A stretch of 64,000 bases of DNA, taken from JBALVT01 sp036960305. GTDB lineage: Bacteria > Pseudomonadota > Gammaproteobacteria > Pseudomonadales > Halieaceae. The notes under the pieces were generated by a model that saw only the letters and a program-made list of their open reading frames with translations, did not search any database and was not told the DNA's origin. Numbering within the stretch: position 1 is the stretch's first letter; each line of letters starts with the position of its first letter. Below are positions 1 through 8,219 of this stretch, one piece after another. The DNA lies in the NCBI GenBank assembly GCA_036960305.1, contig JBALWA010000002.1, positions 160,036-224,035 of the forward strand, read 5' to 3'. The position numbers and the translations under genes were made by a program.

Positions 1-1
1 T

Positions 2-226
2 CCTGACTACGCCCTACAGTTTGCAGACTTCAATATGATGTCCAGTATCGGTGCATTCATTTACGGGGCATCCCAGATTATGTTCCTGTATAACGTGATT
101 GCGACTATCGTAGCCGGCACGCCCACCAGTGAAGAGAAGGTTTGGGAAGGTGCGGAAGGTCTGGAGTGGTCTATTCCCACACCGGCGCCCTACCACACCT
201 TTGAAACTCCACCGCAGGTGAAGTAA
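2..226 (+). CDS. coxA: Cytochrome c oxidase subunit I, C-terminal end (partial)
   Basis: Only the last 74 codons lie inside the window; the gene begins upstream. The visible part reads as a final membrane helix (about the GASQIMFLYNVIATIVAG stretch) followed by a short hydrophilic tail with a W-E-x-x-E-G-L-E-W-S-I-P-T-P-A-P motif, which is typical of the end of aa3-type subunit I. Subunit I carries heme a and the heme a3/CuB centre and reduces oxygen in the inner membrane. ctaG follows after 8 bases and coxC after that, the usual order of cox operons in Pseudomonas and relatives, and this supports the call. The catalytic histidines are outside the window and cannot be checked. Confidence 0.9.
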   Translation, partial: PDYALQFADFNMMSSIGAFIYGASQIMFLYNVIATIVAGTPTSEEKVWEGAEGLEWSIPTPAPYHTFETPPQVK

Positions 227-234
227 CGATACCC

Positions 235-795
235 ATGGTGAAACTGAACAATAATCCGATCCTCGATACCGTAACCAAGTTGGTTGCGGTGTCGGTGCTG
301 ATGTTTGCTTTCGTTTTTGTGGTCATGGTGCCTTTGTACAATGTGCTGTGTGACGTTCTTGGTATCAATGGTAAGACCAGTGGCCAGGTTTACACTGCTG
401 TGGACAGTCGCGTCGACCTGGACCGCGTGGTAACGGTGCAGTTTGTAGCGACAAATAACGAGGGCATGCCCTGGGATTTTGGTCCCAGTGTCACCGCGAT
501 GAAGATCAACCCCGGCGCCGTTAACGACACGGTCTTTCTGGCCAGGAACCCGCTGCAGGATGCCATGGTTGCCCAGGCTATCCCGAGTATTTCCCCAGCA
601 AGAGCGGCGGAGTACTTCCACAAGACAGAGTGTTTTTGCTTCAATCAGCAACCTCTGGAGGGTGAAACCTCCGCAGAGATGCCGCTACAATTTATTGTTG
701 ACCAGGATTTACCACGGGACATAAAGACCATCACATTGTCCTATACTATTTTTGATGTAACAGATATGGCGAACGGCGCGATAGCCGCTCGCTGA
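235..795 (+). CDS. ctaG: Cytochrome c oxidase assembly protein CtaG/Cox11
   Basis: 186 residues, normal for the family. One N-terminal membrane helix (about residues 16-38) is followed by the conserved P-L-Y-N-x-x-C-D motif and a periplasmic beta-sandwich domain. The copper-binding C-F-C-F motif is present (Cys133 and Cys135). Cox11 proteins deliver copper to the CuB site of subunit I. The gene sits between coxA and coxC, so it is very likely co-transcribed with the enzyme it matures. The ATG at 235 is 8 bases after coxA and has only a weak Shine-Dalgarno sequence, which may indicate translational coupling. Confidence 0.95.
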   Translation: MVKLNNNPILDTVTKLVAVSVLMFAFVFVVMVPLYNVLCDVLGINGKTSGQVYTAVDSRVDLDRVVTVQFVATNNEGMPWDFGPSVTAMKINPGAVNDTVFLARNPLQDAMVAQAIPSISPARAAEYFHKTECFCFNQQPLEGETSAEMPLQFIVDQDLPRDIKTITLSYTIFDVTDMANGAIAAR

Positions 796-797
796 CG

Positions 798-819
798 CGT
801 TGGCCCGGGGAGGCCAACG
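798..819 (+). other. Stem-loop between ctaG and coxC
   Basis: A perfect 8-bp inverted repeat (CGTTGGCC / GGCCAACG) with a six-base loop lies just after the ctaG stop and before the coxC Shine-Dalgarno (GGAGAG at 830-835). There is no T-run, so it is not an intrinsic terminator. A processing or mRNA-stability element within the cox transcript is the likeliest role; this is inference. Confidence 0.5.
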
Positions 820-840
820 TAACAATACGGAGAGACAAAA

Positions 841-1815
841 ATGACAAGTCAGACTTCCGAAGAGTACGAAAAGTATTACGTACCGGAAAAAAGCAAGCTG
901 GCATTATGTGCGACGATCGGCCTGGTACTGAGCATCTTCGGTGCAGCCAGTATCATGAACGATATGACCTTCGGCGACCCGGATGCTTCGACCAATTCCT
1001 GGTCTATTTTCCTGTTCGGTCTGTTTTTCTTTGTGGCGACCCTGTTTACCTGGTTCCGTATCACAATAAGGGAAAATATGGCTGGCATGAACAGCGCCCA
1101 GCTCAAGAGATCCTATGTATTGGGCATGTTCTGGTTCATATTTTCTGAGGTGATGTTCTTCTTCTGCTTTTTTGGCGCCCTCTTCTATTTGCGCAGCCTC
1201 GTGGGTCCCTGGCTGGGTGGTGAGGGTGAAGGTGGTCGAATGAATGGTCTGCTGTGGGAGGGTTTTTCCTATGCCTGGCCTATGATGGAGACGCCGCAGG
1301 AAGCGGTAGGTGGGGCTCTGGCCCAACCGATCGCGAATAACGGCACCTTCACCAGTCCCCACACCAGCATGGCTTTTGCTGATGCCCATGCCTGGTATGC
1401 CTGGCTGCCGATGTGGAATACCCTGATACTGCTTACCTCCAGTGTGACGGTGCATATCGCGCACAATGGCATCCTGGCGGGCAACAAATCCAAATTTAAC
1501 TTTTGGCTTGGCCTGTCGGTAGTACTGGGTATAGTTTTTCTCTACCTGCAGTACATGGAATACCATGAAGCCTATGTAGAGTTTGGTTTGACGCTGCACG
1601 CAGGGGTTTATGGCTCGACGTTCTTTATGCTGACCGGTTTCCACGGTTTTCACGTGGCGATGGGGATGACCATGTTGTTGATCCAGTGGCTGCGCTCGGT
1701 GCGCGGTGGACATTTTACGGCCGAGGATCACTTTGGCTTTGAAGCGTCCAGCTGGTACTGGCACTTTGTCGATGTGGTTTGGGTAATGCTGTTCCTGTTC
1801 GTCTATATCCTTTAG
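841..1815 (+). CDS. coxC: Cytochrome c oxidase subunit III
   Basis: 324 residues with seven predicted membrane helices. The C-terminal half has the hallmark subunit III sequence: T-L-H-A-G-V-Y-G-S-T-F-F, then T-G-F-H-G-F-H-V, ending with S-S-W-Y-W-H-F-V-D-V-V-W. Subunit III is a non-catalytic core subunit that stabilises the active site during turnover and binds lipid. A clear Shine-Dalgarno (GGAGAG, 830-835) supports the ATG at 841. It is slightly longer than many homologues because of an extended loop near residues 125-175. It closes the enzyme part of the operon; a gene on the opposite strand follows. Confidence 0.96.
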   Translation: MTSQTSEEYEKYYVPEKSKLALCATIGLVLSIFGAASIMNDMTFGDPDASTNSWSIFLFGLFFFVATLFTWFRITIRENMAGMNSAQLKRSYVLGMFWFIFSEVMFFFCFFGALFYLRSLVGPWLGGEGEGGRMNGLLWEGFSYAWPMMETPQEAVGGALAQPIANNGTFTSPHTSMAFADAHAWYAWLPMWNTLILLTSSVTVHIAHNGILAGNKSKFNFWLGLSVVLGIVFLYLQYMEYHEAYVEFGLTLHAGVYGSTFFMLTGFHGFHVAMGMTMLLIQWLRSVRGGHFTAEDHFGFEASSWYWHFVDVVWVMLFLFVYIL

Positions 1816-1827
1816 GGGGCCGGTGAA

Positions 1828-2073
1828 CTAGGGTTGCTGGGACGTTTGTGGGCTTGGCCCGCCGTCCCAGGGATTACGGTTCCCCACTTTACCCGTGGCT
1901 ACGCTGTAGACTATCAGTGCGGCCAGGGCCAAGCCGATACCCAACCTGACCCCCAGGGAATTCAGGGTTCCACGTTTAGATTTATCCCCCTGATCTTTCA
2001 TAAGGAAGAAAAAGCCGCTTCCGAGGCTGACGAATAACGCCAAAACCAGCACCATTATTGCAATCTTTAACAA
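1828..2073 (-). CDS. DUF2909 twin-transmembrane protein
   Basis: 81 residues with two membrane helices (about residues 3-23 and 45-63) separated by a basic loop containing K-D-Q-G-D-K-S-K-R. This is the DUF2909 family, whose function is unknown. The best start is TTG at 2073, because a GGAG Shine-Dalgarno lies about 7 bases upstream; the first ATG would be too far from it. The gene lies antisense within the cox cluster between coxC and SURF1, the same place and orientation as in Pseudomonas. That conserved arrangement suggests a link to respiration, although the gene cannot share the cox transcript. Confidence 0.85.
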   Translation of the reverse strand: MLKIAIMVLVLALFVSLGSGFFFLMKDQGDKSKRGTLNSLGVRLGIGLALAALIVYSVATGKVGNRNPWDGGPSPQTSQQP

Positions 2074-2169
2074 AGGGTATCTCCTGTTCGTCCCGGCGCC
2101 AGTATAAACCAGTCGGGGTGGCGGAAGTCGATTTACCTTGCCCCTAGAGGCAGCTCACTGGAATGTAAC

Positions 2170-2937
2170 ATGTCCGATACAGGCCTGCGGTTCGATCTGG
2201 AGTGGCGCATTAGCCTGCTAACGGCGGTGTTGCTGCCATTTCTCGTGGTATTGGGATTCTGGCAATTACAACGGGCCGATGAAAAAGCGGTTTTGGCCAC
2301 AACTTGGGAGCTGCGACGACACCAGCCGCCCGTGCAGCTTGAGGCGCTCGCGGGGATAGGCCCTGAAGAACAGGTGTATACCCCCGTACTGCTTACCGGC
2401 CATTTCGAACAGGAAAAATATTTCCTGTTGGACAACCGGATACACGGCGGCCGATTTGGCTATGAGGTCCTGTCTCCATTCAGATTGCAGGGAACGGCAC
2501 TTAGCGTACTGCTTAACAGGGGGTGGATACAGGCAGACGCCGCACGCTTGAGTTTACCTGAGGTCCCATCTGTTCCTGAGGCTGTGACAGTCTCAGGGCA
2601 CATTTATGTGCCGCCCGGCAGTCCCTATTTGCTGGCAGAACAGGAACTGGAGTCGGGCGGATGGCCGAAACGCATTCAGGCCGTGGAAATGGACAAGTTG
2701 GCACCGCTTATAGAGGCACACACAAAAGGCGATGTGTACCCTTATACCGTGCGAACCGATATTGGTCAGGCCGGGGCTTTAACCGTGGATTGGAAAATTG
2801 TGAATGTCAGCCCGGAAAAACACCGGGGCTACGCGGTGCAATGGTTCACCATGGCTGCGGTACTGGGCATATTTTATATACTGCGTAGCAGTAATCTGTG
2901 GCAGTTATTGTCGCGTAAGAGGAGGCAAGCGGACTAG
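2170..2937 (+). CDS. SURF1 family cytochrome oxidase biogenesis protein
   Basis: 255 residues with the SURF1 architecture: an N-terminal helix (about residues 14-33, containing L-G-F-W-Q-L-Q-R), a large periplasmic domain and a C-terminal helix (about residues 221-240). Family motifs include F-L-L-D-N-R at about residue 84, L-L-N-R-G-W-I for the next strand, and H-R-G-Y-A-V-Q-W-F just before the last helix. SURF1 proteins help insert heme a into subunit I. The stop is immediately followed by the ATG of the next gene, so the two are almost certainly co-transcribed. Confidence 0.93.
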   Translation: MSDTGLRFDLEWRISLLTAVLLPFLVVLGFWQLQRADEKAVLATTWELRRHQPPVQLEALAGIGPEEQVYTPVLLTGHFEQEKYFLLDNRIHGGRFGYEVLSPFRLQGTALSVLLNRGWIQADAARLSLPEVPSVPEAVTVSGHIYVPPGSPYLLAEQELESGGWPKRIQAVEMDKLAPLIEAHTKGDVYPYTVRTDIGQAGALTVDWKIVNVSPEKHRGYAVQWFTMAAVLGIFYILRSSNLWQLLSRKRRQAD

Positions 2938-3594
2938 ATGGAAGCAAATAAGCAGAGGCGCAATAGCCGCATGGTGTTGCTTCTCATAGCAGGTGTCCCC
3001 CTGACGGTTATCCTCATCGCGACCTGGTTGTGGTATTACGTGGTAGAGGGTGATCTGGACCTGGTGGCCATGTTGGGTACCTCCAATAGCGGTACCCTGG
3101 TGCAGCCTCCCCGGCAACTGGACGACATAGATTTGAGTGAGCCAGGCAGCCTGCCGTTCCCGTATTCCGAGCTGGACCCCAAGTGGACATTCCTGATTCC
3201 AGGGGGTACACAGTGCGACGTGACCTGCGAAAAAATGCTCTATACCAGCCGTCAGATACATATTGCCATGGGTAAGGAGGTCAATCGTATACGGCGCTTT
3301 TACGTCAGCGATACGGCGATCTCGGATATAGGGCTTAAGTTTGAGCAGCTGAGTGATGAGCGCCCTGCCCCTTCTACCTTTGAGGCGTATCTGGCAACTG
3401 AGCACAAGGGGATGAAAACGCTTACCATTACCCCCACTGAGCATCGGGCGCTATTGGCCGAGTATCATGAAGCGCCGGATACCTGGTATCTGGTCGATCC
3501 TGCGGGTTGGATTATGATGTCCTACAGTAGCGATGTGGATTACAAGGGCGTGATGTCAGACCTCAAATTTTTGTTAAAGAACTCCAGTGAGTGA
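2938..3594 (+). CDS. SCO-like membrane-anchored protein of the cox cluster
   Basis: 218 residues. One N-terminal membrane helix (about residues 12-36) precedes a periplasmic domain with a C-D-V-T-C pair (Cys93 and Cys97) in a W-T-F-L-I-P-G-G-T-Q setting. This looks like a divergent thioredoxin/SCO fold: the CxxxC spacing matches SCO copper chaperones, but the usual F-G-F-T-x-C-P-D lead-in is lost. Homologues occupy the slot between SURF1 and ctaA in Pseudomonas. A GGAGG lies at 2921-2925. The 3' end overlaps cyoE by 8 bases. A role in copper or thiol handling for oxidase assembly is inferred from motif and context only. Confidence 0.75.
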   Translation: MEANKQRRNSRMVLLLIAGVPLTVILIATWLWYYVVEGDLDLVAMLGTSNSGTLVQPPRQLDDIDLSEPGSLPFPYSELDPKWTFLIPGGTQCDVTCEKMLYTSRQIHIAMGKEVNRIRRFYVSDTAISDIGLKFEQLSDERPAPSTFEAYLATEHKGMKTLTITPTEHRALLAEYHEAPDTWYLVDPAGWIMMSYSSDVDYKGVMSDLKFLLKNSSE

Positions 3595-4510
3595 GCTAGA
3601 GATGGCAGACAATCAGCTAGGCAGCCGGGCGAGCTGGCGGGATTACAAAGAACTGACCAAGCCAAATGTGGTCGCTCTGATGATTTTGACGTCCGTGATC
3701 GGGATGTTCATGGCGGTGCCTGGGATGGTGCCCCTGGATGCACTCATACTTGGCAACCTGGGGATAGCCATGGTGGCGGGAGCCGCAGCGGCAGTTAACC
3801 ATCTGGTCGACCAAAAGGTCGACCAGCACATGGCTCGCACGCGCAATCGGCCAATAGCCCAGGGGCGACTGAGCACTTGGCAGGCGGGTATTTTTGCGTT
3901 TGTGCTGGGTGGTGTGGGCATGGCCATTTTGCTGATTTGGATTAATCCGCTGACTGCCTGGCTGACCCTTGCTTCGCTGGTCGGCTATGCCTTTATTTAC
4001 ACGATGTTTCTCAAACGAGCAACGCCGCAAAATATAGTGATTGGTGGTCTGGCCGGTGCGGCCCCTCCCCTTTTGGGCTGGGTTGCGGTCACCGGAGAAA
4101 TTCACGGACACGCCCTGTTGCTTGCCCTGATTATTTTTGCCTGGACCCCGCCACATTTCTGGGCGCTGGCGATCCATCGCAAAGAGGAATATGCAGCGGT
4201 CGATATTCCTATGTTACCCGTGACTCATGGAGTGGCATTCACCAAGCTGCATATCCTGCTTTACACCGTTCTGATGTTTCTGGTCACACTGCTGCCCTAT
4301 GCCACCCGGCTCAGTGGGCCGCTGTATTTGTTGGGTGCCGTGGTACTGGGGTTGGGCTTTCTCTATTGGGCGGTGGAGTTGTTGAGGGATAAAAATCCCA
4401 GGGCACCCATTGAGACTTTCAGGTATTCGATCGTGTACCTCATGGCCTTGTTTGTCGTCATGCTGCTGGATCACTATCTCTTTCCCCAGACAATGGCGGT
4501 CGTAGGATGA
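3587..4510 (+). CDS. cyoE: Protoheme IX farnesyltransferase (heme O synthase)
   Basis: 307 residues, UbiA prenyltransferase superfamily, about nine membrane helices. The first catalytic Asp-rich motif is seen as N-H-L-V-D-Q-K-V-D-Q-H-M-x-R-T, and the W-T-P-P-H-F-W-x-L-A motif follows at about residues 185-195. The enzyme adds a farnesyl group to heme B to make heme O. The GTG at 3587 overlaps the previous gene; an internal ATG at 3602 is an alternative start. The stop overlaps the next ATG (ATGA). In related clusters ctaA, which turns heme O into heme A, lies directly upstream; here it is absent. Confidence 0.95.
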   Translation: MSELEMADNQLGSRASWRDYKELTKPNVVALMILTSVIGMFMAVPGMVPLDALILGNLGIAMVAGAAAAVNHLVDQKVDQHMARTRNRPIAQGRLSTWQAGIFAFVLGGVGMAILLIWINPLTAWLTLASLVGYAFIYTMFLKRATPQNIVIGGLAGAAPPLLGWVAVTGEIHGHALLLALIIFAWTPPHFWALAIHRKEEYAAVDIPMLPVTHGVAFTKLHILLYTVLMFLVTLLPYATRLSGPLYLLGAVVLGLGFLYWAVELLRDKNPRAPIETFRYSIVYLMALFVVMLLDHYLFPQTMAVVG

Positions 4511-5169
4511 ATGACAATATGGCGAGCTCCCAGGCCCGGGGAATCAAAATTACGGTGGCGGCTATAGCGGTCTTTATTTTCATTGTTGTCGCTGGTTTCG
4601 TTCACCGTGTGCAGATGCCCCGGGTTATGACCGAGACTGAAATGAAGATAAATGGTGCCTATATCTTTGAAACACCGAGAAATATCGGCGATTTTCAGCT
4701 TATTGACCATAAAGGCGACGTTTTTGACCAAACCCGTTTGCTGGGTCAGTGGACGCTCGTCTTTTTTGGGTTTACCAGTTGCCCTGACGTCTGCCCGACG
4801 ACCATGACGTTTCTAAATGACTTTCTAGGGCAACTCGAAGGCACGGAGGTAGAAGATACCTCGGTAGTGATGATCACTGTAGATCCTGCGAGGGATACTG
4901 TTGAGCAATTGGCGACCTATGTCCCCTACTTTAACTCCGCGTTCCTGGGTGTTACCGGCGAGTTCCTCGAAATTCACCGCGTTGCCACTGCGCTTAATAC
5001 GCCCTTTCGCAAAGTGCCGGGCCAGGGAGAGGACTATCAGGTAGACCATAGTTCCAATGTGGTACTGATAAATCCCCGCGGTGACTATCACGGATTTTTC
5101 AAGGCACCACTGGATATGGCAAAGATGAAAGTTACCTATCGATCGGCTCGGTTTCTCTGGGACCGATAG
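4507..5169 (+). CDS. SCO1/SenC family copper chaperone
   Basis: 220 residues. An N-terminal anchor (about residues 14-32) is followed by a thioredoxin-like domain with the classic copper site: F-F-G-F-T-S-C-P-D-V-C-P (Cys92, Cys96) and the distal histidine in V-D-H-S-S-N (His181). SCO proteins metallate the CuA centre of subunit II or keep its cysteines reduced. It overlaps cyoE by 4 bases (ATGA) and is the last gene of the cox transcript. No clear intrinsic terminator follows; the 232 bases to polA hold an AT-rich stretch at about 5174-5200 and nothing else I recognise. Confidence 0.95.
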   Translation: MNDNMASSQARGIKITVAAIAVFIFIVVAGFVHRVQMPRVMTETEMKINGAYIFETPRNIGDFQLIDHKGDVFDQTRLLGQWTLVFFGFTSCPDVCPTTMTFLNDFLGQLEGTEVEDTSVVMITVDPARDTVEQLATYVPYFNSAFLGVTGEFLEIHRVATALNTPFRKVPGQGEDYQVDHSSNVVLINPRGDYHGFFKAPLDMAKMKVTYRSARFLWDR

Positions 5170-5401
5170 ATGATTCTTTAATAGAACTCATTATATATAG
5201 CTAACTACAAAGTAAGTAAGCGCACGCTATTTCGCACCCCGTGCTGCCCTGAAGGCAGGCGTAGATACCTATAGGCCCCTCTGCGATGCTTCTGGCGTGC
5301 TCCCCGCCGCGCATAGCTATTTCCCAGCGGATGGGCTTTAATCTGCCTCAGCCCAATGATCGCTGCATCATTCACTTCACATCACAAACAAGATCCCCGC
5401 T

Positions 5402-8116
5402 ATGTCCTCAATTTCCGCTCCGCTTGTCCTGGTCGATGGTTCCTCCTATGTATACCGTGCGTTTCACGCGCTGCCGCCCCTGACCAATTCCCAGGGGCAG
5501 GCCACGGGGGCGGTTAAAGGCGTGATCAATATGTTGCGACGCTTACAAAAGGACTATCCGAAGAGTCCCATCGCTGTGGTGTTTGATGCCAAGGGCAAGA
5601 CATTCCGGGACGACATCTACCCCCAGTACAAGGCCAACCGACCGCCCATGCCCGATGAGCTGCGAGAGCAGATCGAGCCTATCCATGAGATCGTCAAGGC
5701 GATGGGCCTGCCCTATATCTGTACGCCTGGCGTGGAGGCAGATGACGTCATTGGCACTCTGGCCAAGCAAGCCAGTCAGGAGGGTCTGGATGTACTGATC
5801 TCCACCGGTGACAAGGATATGGCCCAACTGGTCGACAGCCATACGACCCTGGTGAATACCATGACCGAAACGGTGATGGATGAGCAGGGCGTAGTGGATA
5901 AGTTTGGCATTCCGCCGGGGCTGATTATCGACTTTCTCGCCCTGATGGGGGACAAGGTGGACAATATTCCAGGCGTGGCTGGTGTGGGCGAGAAAACTGC
6001 GCTGGCCCTGTTGCAGGGCCTGGGCAGCGTAGACGATATCTATGCCAATCTTGATAAAGTTGCAGCCTTGGAATTCCGTGGAGCCAAGAATATGGCTGCC
6101 AAACTGGAGGCGGAGAAGGACAAGGCGCTGTTGTCTTATGACTTGGCGACGATCAGGCTAGATGTTCCTCTGGAGCAGGCACCCGCCGAATTGCAGAACA
6201 AGACCCCGGATCAAGCCGTTTTGCTGGAGTGGTTTACCCGCATGGAGTTTCGCTCCTGGGTAGAAGAGCTGTTGGGTGATGAGGAGCTGGCACCGGTGGA
6301 GGCGCTGGAAACCGATTACGATATTGTGACCGACCAGGCTAGTCTGGATAGCTGGCTGGAGGCGTTACAGTCTGCGGAGGTGTTTGCCTTTGATACAGAG
6401 ACAACCAGTCTGGATTATATGGAAGCCAGAATTGTTGGGGTTTCCTTTGCGGTGACAGCGGGTAGTGCAGCCTACGTGCCATTGGCCCACGACTATCTCG
6501 GTGCACCTGAACAGCTGGATAGGGAGCAAGTGTTAGCGCAGTTAAAACCGCTACTGGAAGACCCTGAGCAGCGCAAGGTCGGGCAGAACCTGAAGTACGA
6601 TGCCAGTGTGCTGGCTAATCACAATATCGTCCTGAGAGGTATCGCCTTCGACACGATGCTGGAGTCCTATGTGCTGGACTCCACGGCGACACGGCACGAT
6701 ATGGACAGTCTGGCCCTGAAATACCTGGGCTGCAGCACCATACATTTCGAGGATATTGCGGGCAAAGGAAGCAAGCAGCTTACGTTCAACCAGATAACGG
6801 TAGAGGAGGCGGGGCCCTATGCTGCGGAAGATGCAGATATTACCCTACGCCTGCACCAAAAGCTGTGGCCCCAGCTGGAGACGGAACCCGGATTGCGTTC
6901 GGTATTCGAAGAAATCGAGCTGCCACTGGTGCCTGTTTTATCGCGGGTAGAGCGGCAGGGCGCCTATATTTCCCGCGAGTTACTCGTGGAGCAAAGCGGT
7001 GAGCTGGGCAAGCGACTGCAGGCGCTGGAAGCGGAGACTTATGAACTTGCAGGACAGGAGTTTAATCTCGGTTCCCCCAAGCAACTGGGGCAGATCCTGT
7101 TTGAAAAGCTGGAGTTGCCGGTGATCAAGAAAACCCCGAAAGGGGCGCCGTCAACCTCGGAGGAGGTACTGGTAGAGCTCGCACTGGACTATCCGTTGCC
7201 CAAGTTATTATTGGAATACCGCAGTCTAAGCAAATTGAAATCAACCTATACCGATAAACTGCCGGAGATGATTAACCCGGCGACGGGAAGAGTGCATACC
7301 TCTTACCATCAGGCCGTGACCGCGACTGGGCGCCTATCGTCCTCCAATCCTAATTTACAGAATATCCCGATTCGCTCGGAAGAGGGCAGGCGTATCCGGC
7401 AGGCATTCATAGCCCCTCCGGGGTATAAAATTCTCGCCGCGGACTATTCCCAGATTGAACTGAGAATTATGGCCCACTTGTCGGGTGACGCGGGCTTGCT
7501 TAAGGCCTTTAGTGAGGGCCTGGATGTGCACCGGGCAACCGCCGCAGAGGTATTTGACGTTTCCTTGGAAGATGTATCCGGGGACCAGCGGCGAAAGGCC
7601 AAGGCAATCAACTTCGGGCTCATTTACGGAATGTCCGCTTTTGGCCTTGCCAAGCAGCTGCACCTGGGGCGGCATGAGGCTCAGCAATACATCGATCGGT
7701 ATTTTGAGCGGTATCCGGGCGTGCAATCGTATATGGACAATACCCGGGCTGTCGCCAAAGAGCAGGGCTATGTTGAGACACTCTTTGGCAGGCGACTGTA
7801 CCTACCTGAGATCAACGCCCGTAATAAGATGCGTGTACAGGCCGCGGAACGTACGGCGATAAACGCTCCCATGCAGGGAACGGCTGCCGATATTATTAAG
7901 AAGGCGATGTTGACGGTAGATCATTGGTTGAGCGATAGCGAAGTGGATGCCCGCATGGTGATGCAGGTACATGATGAATTGGTGCTGGAAGTGGCGGAAA
8001 GCCAGGTAGAGTCGGTAAGCGCGCGTCTTTGCGAATTAATGTCTGCTGCCGCTGAGCTGTCTGTTCCCCTGCTGGTAGAAGCCGGGGTGGGAGACAACTG
8101 GGATCAAGCCCACTGA
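5402..8116 (+). CDS. polA: DNA polymerase I
   Basis: 904 residues with all three domains. The 5'-3' exonuclease occupies about residues 1-300 (V-D-G-S-S-Y-V-Y-R-A-F-H-A near the start, G-D-K-V-D-N-I-P-G-V-A-G-V-G-E-K-T later). A 3'-5' proofreading domain follows with an intact D-T-E-T motif, L-K-Y-D and Y-A-A-E-D. The polymerase domain carries D-Y-S-Q-I-E-L-R, a K-A-I-N-F-G-L-I-Y-G finger motif and V-H-D-E-L. It serves Okazaki fragment maturation and repair. All proofreading acidic residues appear present. It is followed by a probable small RNA and convergent engB, the arrangement seen in enterics and Pseudomonas. Confidence 0.98.
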   Translation: MSSISAPLVLVDGSSYVYRAFHALPPLTNSQGQATGAVKGVINMLRRLQKDYPKSPIAVVFDAKGKTFRDDIYPQYKANRPPMPDELREQIEPIHEIVKAMGLPYICTPGVEADDVIGTLAKQASQEGLDVLISTGDKDMAQLVDSHTTLVNTMTETVMDEQGVVDKFGIPPGLIIDFLALMGDKVDNIPGVAGVGEKTALALLQGLGSVDDIYANLDKVAALEFRGAKNMAAKLEAEKDKALLSYDLATIRLDVPLEQAPAELQNKTPDQAVLLEWFTRMEFRSWVEELLGDEELAPVEALETDYDIVTDQASLDSWLEALQSAEVFAFDTETTSLDYMEARIVGVSFAVTAGSAAYVPLAHDYLGAPEQLDREQVLAQLKPLLEDPEQRKVGQNLKYDASVLANHNIVLRGIAFDTMLESYVLDSTATRHDMDSLALKYLGCSTIHFEDIAGKGSKQLTFNQITVEEAGPYAAEDADITLRLHQKLWPQLETEPGLRSVFEEIELPLVPVLSRVERQGAYISRELLVEQSGELGKRLQALEAETYELAGQEFNLGSPKQLGQILFEKLELPVIKKTPKGAPSTSEEVLVELALDYPLPKLLLEYRSLSKLKSTYTDKLPEMINPATGRVHTSYHQAVTATGRLSSSNPNLQNIPIRSEEGRRIRQAFIAPPGYKILAADYSQIELRIMAHLSGDAGLLKAFSEGLDVHRATAAEVFDVSLEDVSGDQRRKAKAINFGLIYGMSAFGLAKQLHLGRHEAQQYIDRYFERYPGVQSYMDNTRAVAKEQGYVETLFGRRLYLPEINARNKMRVQAAERTAINAPMQGTAADIIKKAMLTVDHWLSDSEVDARMVMQVHDELVLEVAESQVESVSARLCELMSAAAELSVPLLVEAGVGDNWDQAH

Positions 8117-8184
8117 GTGGGGACCAGGCCGGAATGCTTTCTGTCTGCCGAGGGTAGGTTTTTTTTGAAGTTATACCCTGGCAG

Positions 8185-8213
8185 GGAACTCATTGGTAAA
8201 GGGCCGGTCATAA
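8185..8213 (+). promoter_or_regulatory. Candidate sigma-E/AlgU-type promoter for the polA-engB small RNA
   Basis: A GGAACTC -35-like element (8185-8191) is separated by 15 bases from GTCATAA (8207-8213). Envelope-stress sigma factors of the RpoE/AlgU group recognise GGAACTT, about 15 bases, then GTCTAA, so both motif and spacing fit well. Transcription would start near 8220, just before the stem-loops of the predicted RNA. No promoter mapping is available to me. Confidence 0.55.
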
Positions 8214-8219
8214 GGTATG

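Noticed and set aside
904..1764. Long open frame (286 codons) antisense to coxC
   Set aside because: It is a shadow of coxC: no family features, no ribosome-binding site, and coxC is unambiguous.
8140..8168. Intrinsic terminator directly after polA
   Set aside because: There is a T-run at 8159-8166, but the preceding stem (CTGCC/GGTAG with a wobble) is only about five pairs; too weak to call.
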